Source of the DNA: Dasania sp. GY-MA-18
GTDB taxonomy: Bacteria; Pseudomonadota; Gammaproteobacteria; Pseudomonadales; Dasaniaceae
Direction: 5' to 3'
DNA: 39,699 bases
Assembly (NCBI RefSeq): GCF_024734385.1
Contig: NZ_JANHAP010000020.1
Coordinates: forward strand, 1-39,699
Position numbers and translations under genes: made by a program. Below, one piece after another: positions 6,333 through 13,514 of the stretch (positions are counted from its first letter, which is position 1; every line of letters begins with the position of its first letter). Below the pieces are notes generated by a model that ran no database searches, was not told the origin of the DNA, and saw only the letters and a list, made by a program, of their open reading frames with translations.

Positions 6333-8876
6333 TCAGTTACATATTGCACTGATTTTATTTAACTCATTTAATGTGGCGGTAAACGAGTAATCAAAACCAT
6401 CGCTAAAAAAGTAGTAGGTCATACCATTAGGTAGCATCTGTATACCTATACCCCCGTAACCAGACATATAGGGAATCCAGGTTTCTGCATTACAGTTTTG
6501 CACTACGCTAGAGGCGTTTAAATCGTAGGCCCAGAAACTATTATTGTAATAACCCGTCGGGGTCGATTGCGCAGGGTCCAAGGGTAAGCCACGGTCATTG
6601 GCATTGCGCTGCAAGCTGGCATTAACCATAGCGGCATCTAATACCTGTACCCCATTGATTTTGCCATTATCATTGTTCAGCATCTCGGCTAACTTCACCA
6701 CATCATCGCGATGGTAGAACAAACCTAAACCGGCTACAGCCGCAGACTCTGCATCCCTAGTGCGTATAGTCTCAAACATTGAAGGGCTTAAACCCAAAGG
6801 CTGATACACATCGGCCACTAATAAATCTGCAAAATATTCTTTACTAGCGCCCTCTTGGCCCTTGAGGTACTCATTCACGCCACGGCCGACTAAATACGTA
6901 TCCGATGAGTGGTAAACCCAAGTTTGCCCTGCCGCCTCTTTATGGCTGTAAAAATTACACGATATATCGACTTTTCCGCTGTGGGTATTGGTGTACAACC
7001 AGTCAACTGCGTAGTTAGTCTCATCGGCCTCGTAGGCGGCAGAGTCGTAATTACCTGTAGCCATATCAAGCGCATCTTCTAAAGTGACACTACCCCACTT
7101 GCTGGTATTGCTACATTCAGGCACATAGTTTTTGACAATGGCGTCCTTTGAGCCTGTATATTTTTGCTCCAGGCGCATCAAGCTTAAGCCACCTACTACT
7201 GACTTGGCAGTTGAATACGAAGGCAAAGTCATAACATCACAGAATGGATAAGTGCCATATCGCGTATTACAGCCGCCCACATAGTGAACACCGTTATATA
7301 CCACACCAAACACCGACAAATCAGCAGCGGCCTGATCACTTGCTATATTGCTGATATTAACCCCTGCGGCTGGGTAATCTGCTGCTAGCTCAGCTATAGA
7401 TTTGGTAACCATACGATTAGCCACTTCTGTTTCGTATGCGCTCTTAATGGCAGCTGCCGACGATACAGAGCTTGGGGTATAGCTGGCCGCTAAACGACCG
7501 TACATATTAAATTGATAATAGGCGCAGGTTTCAGAAGCGATTTGGTATTGCACATTGGAAATACTACCGCTGTTATTAAATAGAAATGTTAATACACCGT
7601 TGTGCGAGCAGTTTTGATTATATTCAACCAAAGTAAATGGGATGGCTGCGCGGCTATACCCGTTATCGCTGTTTTCATCCCATACCCGGCCAGGCTCTAA
7701 AATCAGGTCCCACTCGCCTAAAGTGCTGCCATTTTCAATTAAACCACGCACTTCGGGGATAATATGAGTGCCATGCTGTACAAATTTATAATTAAAATTT
7801 GGTAGTTGCTTGGCGCCGGCTAAACTGCCGTATGCAAACTCATCACTAATCTCCACCCAGCCGCGCTGAACGCCGGTAAATGACAGCGTGCCTTCAAATG
7901 TATTACTGGGGTTAGCCGCATTAGCCGGTAGGCTAAAGCCACTAAAGTCCACCAAGCTGCCATTAGTTGCACTGCCTGTTAAGTTTGCATAAGTCACTGT
8001 TGAGCGGCTGACATTGCCATTGCCGGTTAAGCAGTCATAATCACAACTGCCCTGTGCTAGGCCAGTACCGCTCACAGCAATATTCACAACCGACTCATCA
8101 CTATCGTCAGAGTTAATGATTAAAGTATCGTTAAATGAACCTGCAGCCGTTGGTGAAAAATCCACGGTAGCCGTACAGCTATTACCTGCGGCAACAGAGC
8201 TATTTGAACAATTATCTACACTTAAACTAAATGGCGAGGCCAAACCTGCCAAACTGCCAACAGCCAATGCCGCATCGCCCTCGTTACTAATGGTAATAAC
8301 GGATGTGGATGAAGCCCCAACTTGCACAGAGCCTAAATTACCAGAGCCTGAAACGCTAATCTCTGGCGCGCCACCGCCACTGCCAGCTGTGCCAGTAACC
8401 AACACATTGTCTAAATAACAATAATCATTGGCGAGGTTACCCGCTGCGCGCACACGTAATTTGAAGTTAGTGTTATCGTCTGCACCGGCGGGCGAGCCAC
8501 TATAGGATCTAAAGGCTGAATCATCGCTGCCGTCCGCCACGGTAAGTAAAGTAGTCCAGCTGCTGCCACCATTGCTTGATACTTCGACGTAACAGGCGTC
8601 ACCATACTCTAAAGAGTAAGCAGCTAAATCCAGGGATACCGACACAGCAATATAGCCATTGGTTGCAACACTTGCTTCAGCTGTTTTTGTGCGGCTTACC
8701 CGTAATGATGCATTGGCACCGTACCAGCTAACTGTTGAATAACCTGCGCCAGAAGCCGTCCAGCCGTTACTCGTACCATCCTGAAAGTCGTCATAAAAAA
8801 TCGTATCGGCCTGCGCCGATAAGGCCAAGCCCAGCGCAGCAGCCAGGCAACTGGCCCTTACTGTTTGATATTTCAT
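6333..8876 (-). CDS. Secreted multidomain serine hydrolase (beta-lactamase/PBP-like)
   Basis: The protein has 847 residues from ATG 8876, chosen over the ATG five codons upstream because AGAGA lies at good distance before it. A Sec signal peptide spans residues 1-23 (ending LALSAQA). Residues about 24-165 look like a beta-sandwich with DDFQDG and CYLDNVLV motifs. Residues about 170-275 are a choice-of-anchor-D/ASH-like beta domain with the PEISVSG and TVDFSPT signatures. A beta-rich linker follows. From about 475 to the end is a serine beta-lactamase-like domain with the SxxK motif Ser555-Thr-Ala-Lys558 and a Tyr655-His-Ser657 second motif; the third (KTG-like) motif is not obvious. A C-terminal sorting signal is absent. 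It is probably an extracellular or periplasmic esterase, peptidase or amide hydrolase; the substrate is unknown. It is monocistronic with its own terminator. Confidence 0.82.
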   Translation of the reverse strand: MKYQTVRASCLAAALGLALSAQADTIFYDDFQDGTSNGWTASGAGYSTVSWYGANASLRVSRTKTAEASVATNGYIAVSVSLDLAAYSLEYGDACYVEVSSNGGSSWTTLLTVADGSDDSAFRSYSGSPAGADDNTNFKLRVRAAGNLANDYCYLDNVLVTGTAGSGGGAPEISVSGSGNLGSVQVGASSTSVITISNEGDAALAVGSLAGLASPFSLSVDNCSNSSVAAGNSCTATVDFSPTAAGSFNDTLIINSDDSDESVVNIAVSGTGLAQGSCDYDCLTGNGNVSRSTVTYANLTGSATNGSLVDFSGFSLPANAANPSNTFEGTLSFTGVQRGWVEISDEFAYGSLAGAKQLPNFNYKFVQHGTHIIPEVRGLIENGSTLGEWDLILEPGRVWDENSDNGYSRAAIPFTLVEYNQNCSHNGVLTFLFNNSGSISNVQYQIASETCAYYQFNMYGRLAASYTPSSVSSAAAIKSAYETEVANRMVTKSIAELAADYPAAGVNISNIASDQAAADLSVFGVVYNGVHYVGGCNTRYGTYPFCDVMTLPSYSTAKSVVGGLSLMRLEQKYTGSKDAIVKNYVPECSNTSKWGSVTLEDALDMATGNYDSAAYEADETNYAVDWLYTNTHSGKVDISCNFYSHKEAAGQTWVYHSSDTYLVGRGVNEYLKGQEGASKEYFADLLVADVYQPLGLSPSMFETIRTRDAESAAVAGLGLFYHRDDVVKLAEMLNNDNGKINGVQVLDAAMVNASLQRNANDRGLPLDPAQSTPTGYYNNSFWAYDLNASSVVQNCNAETWIPYMSGYGGIGIQMLPNGMTYYFFSDGFDYSFTATLNELNKISAICN

Positions 8877-8891
8877 ATTATTATCTCTCAT

Positions 8892-9385
8892 TTTATTATC
8901 AACTATGGCCAGCTCTTGTTGTTTATGAACTAATTAATACCCAGTAAAAATTAGCCTTACCGCCAAAAACAACTTTGATACAAATATAATGAAAGTGATT
9001 CACCCACACTTAAAAAGCGACATCCCTAGCATCAAACACTACCAATACTTTTTGATAGCGTTTTTCACATCACTCACTACTGGCACCCTAGGAATAAGAC
9101 TACCTTTATCATTTTTAGGGCATAGAACCAGTTATCAGCTAAAAATTGGTCCAGTTTCTAGCATGGCTAAATATTTTAACAGCCACATCGCCAGCATCAG
9201 TTAGCATCTATTATTAGGGTGTCCGAAAGGGTATGTATAGGATTCATTAAGCTATAAAATAGCTGCTCATAGGCTGACAAATACAGCACCATTATCAAAA
9301 TAATTATTTGTCGATAAATTTCATATAATCAGCTATTTTAATGAGCATGGATTTTTATAAGTGAAAGCAGATTTAAGGAAATAAA
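8892..9385 (+). other. AT-rich intergenic region, no supported gene
   Basis: About 490 bases separate the hydrolase start from the next gene. One 71-codon frame (8989-9204) has no ribosome binding site or recognisable content. Around 9256-9341 there is an inverted pair, AAAATAGCTG and CAGCTATTTT, about 65 bases apart. The promoters for both flanking divergent genes should lie here, but no unambiguous sigma-70 site was picked out. Confidence 0.4.
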
Positions 9386-9745
9386 TTGAACATCAGAGAA
9401 ATTATCAAATGGCAATGGAGCGGATACGCAAAATATCATCAATCGCCTATAAATCTTTGGTTACATATTATTTTTGTACCCCTGTTTATAGGGGCGGTTT
9501 TGTCATTTATAGCAGCACTGCTTAATTTGGATATCTTTGGAGTATTAATTTCAGTGTTACTTATGATCACCGCAATTGGTATACAAGGTGTTGGGCATTG
9601 TAAAGAAACTAATCCAGCAGAACCTTTTACTAGCCTACGCAATGCAATATTTCGTATTTTTATAGAACAGTTATACACTTTTCCAAAATTTGTATTGTCT
9701 GGCCAATGGCTTAAAACTCTTAGTGGCAAGCCCCCTACTAAGTAG
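9386..9745 (+). CDS. Mpo1-like (DUF962) membrane protein
   Basis: This 119-residue protein starts at TTG 9386, with AAGGAA five bases upstream. It opens with YAKYHQSPINLWLH (about residues 14-27), which matches the His-rich start of DUF962/Mpo1-like proteins (YxxxHxxPxNxxLH). Two hydrophobic helices follow at about 28-48 and 52-72, then GHCKETNPAEPF near 75-86, a usual second conserved block, and a final amphipathic stretch (IFRIFIEQLYTFPKFVLSG). The yeast homologue Mpo1 is a 2-hydroxy fatty acid dioxygenase using iron; conserved His and Glu residues are compatible, but activity here is unproven. It converges with the DUF2938 gene, 41 bases away. Confidence 0.72.
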   Translation: MNIREIIKWQWSGYAKYHQSPINLWLHIIFVPLFIGAVLSFIAALLNLDIFGVLISVLLMITAIGIQGVGHCKETNPAEPFTSLRNAIFRIFIEQLYTFPKFVLSGQWLKTLSGKPPTK

Positions 9746-9786
9746 CAGTTAAAAAACGGTAGCTGCTAATTGTTTAAGCCTGACGT

Positions 9787-10278
9787 TTATAGCGAATTAA
9801 AAATCTTTAATGCCCAGCCAGACACATACAGACCGAGACCAAACACTGTATGTGTGATAAGGCTTTGCACCCGGGCTGAGGATGGGCGTGGTGTTTTGCA
9901 AGCGGCAATACCTGCCCCCATACCCGGTTGCATTAGCAAGAAGGGGGCGACAACAGTAGCTATACCAACGATAAGCGCGGGGGCAATCGTTGGGCTGCGT
10001 AGCCATGACTCACCCCACATACCCACTAACAAGGCAGCAAATGCCACACCAATCAAATAGTGGGCCACCCACCCTAGGATGCGTTCGCCGGGTATGCGAG
10101 GGGATGCTGCAATAGCCTCATGGCGAAATTGCCCGTGGCCCATGTGTGCCAGCCAACGCCCCACTAGGCCATAATTTGGCGGCGGGATAGCTAGCAGTGG
10201 TTTTCGGGCAATACTCCACAAGTCCATTACTGCTGTTGCTCCAATACCGATTAACACTATGGATAATAGGTTGCTCAT
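9787..10278 (-). CDS. DUF2938 family membrane protein
   Basis: The protein has 163 residues from ATG 10278. The GTG one codon upstream is too close to the AGGAG sequence, so the ATG is preferred. About four hydrophobic helices are seen at roughly 4-22, 70-88, 93-112 and 136-156. Between the first two lies a conserved soluble segment containing NYGLVGRWLAHM and RIPGERILGWVAHY, which matches DUF2938. The function of the family is unknown. Its upstream region holds a SoxR/MerR-type promoter, suggesting induction by redox or metal-like stress. No MerR-family regulator gene is in this window. Confidence 0.82.
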   Translation of the reverse strand: MSNLLSIVLIGIGATAVMDLWSIARKPLLAIPPPNYGLVGRWLAHMGHGQFRHEAIAASPRIPGERILGWVAHYLIGVAFAALLVGMWGESWLRSPTIAPALIVGIATVVAPFLLMQPGMGAGIAACKTPRPSSARVQSLITHTVFGLGLYVSGWALKIFNSL

Positions 10279-10317
10279 CACGGTCTCCTTTGCTTATCTT
10301 TAATTGGCAGTACTGAT

Positions 10318-10348
10318 ATCGTACAAGCTAAAGTCAACTTGAGGTCAA
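10318..10348 (-). promoter_or_regulatory. SoxR/MerR-type promoter upstream of the DUF2938 gene
   Basis: On the minus strand there is a -35 box TTGACC (10343-10348), a 19-bp spacer and a -10 box TACGAT (10318-10323). The spacer holds the imperfect dyad CCTCAAGTTGACTTTAGC (10327-10344), which resembles the known E. coli SoxR box CCTCAAGTTAACTTGAGG. An over-long 19-bp spacer with a central dyad is the mark of MerR-family-activated promoters. The start codon is about 40 bases downstream of the -10 box. Confidence 0.6.
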
Positions 10349-10691
10349 GGGTTTTATGTCTATCGCCAAAACTACACTACCAGCTATAGACCCGATCCTT
10401 AGAGCCTAAAACTTATGCTATGGCTTATACGAAATAGATATTGTCTAAACTGCACGCAGTTGTGTTACGGTGAGTCCAGTTAAGATGAAAACTGAAAAGC
10501 GTCTAATAACTATAATCCAGCCTTACAAGCTGATTCAGTTTGATACTCCCATCCTTTCCACAGAGCTTCGCTGTCTGAAACTCTGGCACAGCGTCCACAG
10601 ATCCGAACAAAACAACAGGCCTATTGGCGATAATGGTAACTCGTTCATGAAGTCACACCTTTTGAATTTTTAATAACAAGGAACGACAGTT
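10349..10691 (+). other. Intergenic region, no supported gene
   Basis: No gene is supported here. A 67-codon frame (10470-10673) has no family resemblance or ribosome binding site. A short dyad AACTGCACGCAGTT lies at 10448-10461. AAGGAA (10678-10683) serves the ATG at 10692. Confidence 0.4.
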
Positions 10692-11870
10692 ATGAACACA
10701 TCGAAAATAGGCGTTATTGGTAGCTCAAGAAAAGTCGATGAACGACGATTTCCAATCCATCCAGAACACTTGTCGCGCATCCCTGAAGCTCTGCGCCGCC
10801 AACTGATATTTGAGGAGGGCTATGGCGCCCCTTTCGGCATTAGCGATTCTGATATTGCGGCGCTCACCGGCGGCATTGCCACACGCCACCAACTACTGGC
10901 CGACTTAGATACGGTGATTATCACCAAGCCGGTGCTAGCTGACTTACAAGAGCTACGCGAAGGTGCAACTCTGTGGGGTTATGTGCACTGTGTGCAGCAG
11001 CTAGATATTACCCAAGCAGCTCTAGACCGAAAACAAACATTGATTGCTTTTGAGGATATGTTTATTTGGTCACCTAACGGATACATTGGCCGCCATACCT
11101 TTTACAAAAATAACGAAATGGCCGGCTACTGCGCAGTAATACATGCTTTGCAACTAAAGGGTATTGATGGCCATTACGGCAATCAACGCAAAACCATTAT
11201 TTTTAGTTTTGGTGCGGTTAGCCGCGGCGCCATATACGCGCTTAAGGCGCATGGTTTTAGAGATATTACCATTTGCATTCAACGCCCAGAGCATGAGGTG
11301 CGTGAAGAAGTACTGGACTGTACCTATGTTAGAGTTCGAACCGGTAACGAAGGCGAAGCGCGCATGATAGTAGTGGACCACGACGGCAGCACACGGCCGT
11401 TGACTGAGCTAATTAGTGAATCCGACATCATTGTTAACGGCACCTTTCAAGACACGGAACACCCCACCGACTTTGTTACCGAAGCAGAAAGCGCATGTCT
11501 AAAGCCCAACAGTCTTATTATTGATGTCAGTTGCGATGAAGGCATGGGGTTCTTTTTTGCCAAACCCACTACCTTCAAGCAGCCGCTCTTTAAGTATAAA
11601 ACCATTGATTACTACGCAGTGGATCATACCCCTAGTTATTTATGGGAAAGTGCAACACGCTCAATTTCTGCGGCATTAATTGTTTATTTGCCTACAGTGC
11701 TGGCTGGCCGTGCGAACTGGTATAAGGATGAGACTATTCGACGGGCTATTAATATTGATAGGGGGATCATCCAAAACCCCGCTATACTGGCGTTTCAACA
11801 TCGTGAAACAGAATATCCTTATAGATACCTTAATACTGCTAACAACATCCCCCCTAAGCATGTTGCCTAG
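10692..11870 (+). CDS. Alanine dehydrogenase/PNT-fold enzyme (N5-carboxyethyl-ornithine synthase-like)
   Basis: This is a 392-residue two-domain oxidoreductase of the alanine dehydrogenase/transhydrogenase superfamily. The N-terminal catalytic region has KVDERRFPIHPEHL (about 14-27, the Arg that binds the substrate carboxylate), TKP (about 77-79, matching the catalytic Lys of AlaDH) and YVHCVQQ (about 97-103, matching the catalytic His). A Rossmann NAD(P)-binding segment spans about 168-190 (FSFGAVSRGAIYAL), and DVSCDEGMGF near 280 matches the catalytic Asp region. C-terminal HTPSYLWESATRSIS is diagnostic of the CEO-synthase-like branch rather than classical Ald. The likely reaction is an NAD(P)H-dependent 2-oxoacid/amino acid interconversion. 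It is preceded by AAGGAA and followed by a hairpin terminator. Confidence 0.78.
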   Translation: MNTSKIGVIGSSRKVDERRFPIHPEHLSRIPEALRRQLIFEEGYGAPFGISDSDIAALTGGIATRHQLLADLDTVIITKPVLADLQELREGATLWGYVHCVQQLDITQAALDRKQTLIAFEDMFIWSPNGYIGRHTFYKNNEMAGYCAVIHALQLKGIDGHYGNQRKTIIFSFGAVSRGAIYALKAHGFRDITICIQRPEHEVREEVLDCTYVRVRTGNEGEARMIVVDHDGSTRPLTELISESDIIVNGTFQDTEHPTDFVTEAESACLKPNSLIIDVSCDEGMGFFFAKPTTFKQPLFKYKTIDYYAVDHTPSYLWESATRSISAALIVYLPTVLAGRANWYKDETIRRAINIDRGIIQNPAILAFQHRETEYPYRYLNTANNIPPKHVA

Positions 11871-11896
11871 TCTTTACATCCTTTTAATACAAGTAC

Positions 11897-11924
11897 ACGG
11901 CTTGGGCTAACGCCAAGCCGTTTA
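11897..11924 (+). terminator. Terminator after the AlaDH-like gene
   Basis: The 9-bp stem ACGGCTTGG/CCAAGCCGT has loop GCTAACG and is followed by TTTAA. The short T-run makes it moderate, but it lies 27 bases after the stop codon. Confidence 0.6.
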
Positions 11925-12051
11925 ATGACCCGCCCATGAGTAAGTCCATACTTTAACCCAGAGTAAAGTGTACCTACAAAGTGTTATAAAAATTGCTTTA
12001 TACTGCCCCCTACCCATAGATGAATAGCCACCGCATCAATAATATATAAGT

Positions 12052-12444
12052 ATGAAACATCTCGCTCTAATCATAGCCCTAAGTCTTTTCAGCCTGTGTA
12101 GCCACAGCCACGATGGACAGATCATAGCCCAAGCCTATGCCAGCCAAATCAGCGACATACAAGTTAGAGGCAGCGGTGTGGTGATAAAATTATTGCCTGA
12201 CGATACGGTAGGCTCACGCCATCAACGTTTTATACTGAAGCTGGCTGATGGCCAAACACTATTAATTGCCCACAACATTGATTTAGCCCCCAAAATTGAC
12301 AAGCTTGCCATAGGTGACCAAGTAGAGTTTTACGGCGAGTACGAATGGAATCCTAAGGGCGGCGTTGTACACTGGACTCACCACGACCCCGCAGGCCGCC
12401 ACCCCAATGGCTGGCTAAAACATAAAGGGGTGACTTACCCTTAG
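12052..12444 (+). CDS. DUF3465 secreted protein
   Basis: This 130-residue protein has a signal peptide at about 1-19 (ending SLCSHS). The mature part resembles DUF3465: a GSGVVIKLLPDDTVGSRHQRF segment (residues about 42-62), FILKLADGQTLLIAHNIDL near 62-80, KLAIGDQVEFYGEYEWN near 86-102, and the strongly conserved VHWTHHDPAGRHPNGWLKH near 107-125. The fold is probably an OB-like barrel with a His-rich surface. It is thought to be periplasmic or exported, with unknown function. It is transcribed in the same direction as the following D-lactate dehydrogenase gene, 63 bases away. Confidence 0.88.
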   Translation: MKHLALIIALSLFSLCSHSHDGQIIAQAYASQISDIQVRGSGVVIKLLPDDTVGSRHQRFILKLADGQTLLIAHNIDLAPKIDKLAIGDQVEFYGEYEWNPKGGVVHWTHHDPAGRHPNGWLKHKGVTYP

Positions 12445-12507
12445 CTTCGCTTGCTTATTCTGAGCCCTGTTGCTACAAAGATAACTCCCCCCCCTAAGAG
12501 GTAGCTC

Positions 12508-13497
12508 ATGAAAACTCTTTTTTTTAGCAGCAAGCCCTACGATAAAAAATTTTTCACCCTTGCAAATCATCAGCAATTAGCGCTGCGCTTTGTTGAGGAG
12601 AAATTATCCATTACCACGGTAAATTTACTCAGTGATGAAACCGCAGTGTGTGTATTTGTTAATGATATTGTTGATAAAGAGGTAATCACAGCCCTGGCCG
12701 AAAAAGGCGTTAAGCTTATCGCCCTGCGCTGCGCAGGGGTCAACAATGTCGACCTGAATGCAGCCGCTCAACAGGGTATTAAGGTGGTACGGGTAGCAGC
12801 ATACTCACCCCATGCAGTAGCCGAACACACCTTAGGGCTAATGCTGTCATTAAACCGTAAAATGCACCGAGCCTATAACCGCACCCGTGAGGGTAATTTT
12901 GCCCTAGAGGGTTTATTAGGCTTTGATTTTTATGGCCGCACCCTGGGTATTATTGGCACCGGTAATATAGGCGCTATTGTGGCCACTATCAGCGCGGCCA
13001 TGGGCATGCAGGTGATAGCCCACGACCCAGTTACTAATCCCCAGTGTGTCGCGCAAGGGGTAGACTATGTAAGCATGGAGCAACTATTTTGCCAGGCGGA
13101 TGTTATCTCCATACACTGCCCGCTCACCCCGCAAACCCAACACTTAATTGATGCTAAGGCGTTGGCAAAAATGAAAACAGGGGTGATGATTATTAATACC
13201 AGCCGGGGTGCCGTACTAGATACCAGCGCTATTATTGATGGTCTAAAAAGTAAAAAAATTGCTTACTTAGGTTTGGATGTTTACGAGCAGGAAAGCGAGT
13301 TATTTTTTGAAGACCTGTCGTCAGAAATTATTCAAGATGATATTTTTGGCAGGCTGCTCACCTTCCCCAATGTATTAATCACAGCCCACCAAGGCTTTTT
13401 TACCGAGGATGCGCTGACGAATATTGCCGATACCACCTTAACCAGCCTGGCTGAATTTTCACAGGGCAAAGCGCTAAGCCATCAAGTAAAAATATAG
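12508..13497 (+). CDS. ldhA: Fermentative D-lactate dehydrogenase
   Basis: This 329-residue NAD-dependent D-2-hydroxyacid dehydrogenase has the usual length of LdhA. The N-terminal substrate domain contains ALRCAGVNNVDL (about 72-83). The Rossmann motif GTGNIG lies at about 150-155. Catalytic residues are seen as Arg in NTSRGAVLDT (about 230-239), Glu in LDVYEQE and His in ITAHQGFFT near 290-300, the usual Arg-Glu-His triad. Its FYGRTLGIIGTGNIG and EQESELFFED segments match the D-LDH subgroup rather than SerA or GyaR. It reduces pyruvate to D-lactate in the cytosol during fermentation. The ATG at 12508 is preceded by AAGAGGTA. Confidence 0.9.
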   Translation: MKTLFFSSKPYDKKFFTLANHQQLALRFVEEKLSITTVNLLSDETAVCVFVNDIVDKEVITALAEKGVKLIALRCAGVNNVDLNAAAQQGIKVVRVAAYSPHAVAEHTLGLMLSLNRKMHRAYNRTREGNFALEGLLGFDFYGRTLGIIGTGNIGAIVATISAAMGMQVIAHDPVTNPQCVAQGVDYVSMEQLFCQADVISIHCPLTPQTQHLIDAKALAKMKTGVMIINTSRGAVLDTSAIIDGLKSKKIAYLGLDVYEQESELFFEDLSSEIIQDDIFGRLLTFPNVLITAHQGFFTEDALTNIADTTLTSLAEFSQGKALSHQVKI

Positions 13498-13514
13498 GCT
13501 CATAGCTGTTGCCA

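Noticed and set aside
8989-9204. 71-codon frame in an AT-rich gap
   Set aside because: It has no ribosome binding site, no known motif and irregular composition.
10470-10673. 67-codon frame upstream of the AlaDH-like gene
   Set aside because: No ribosome binding site or family resemblance; probably chance.
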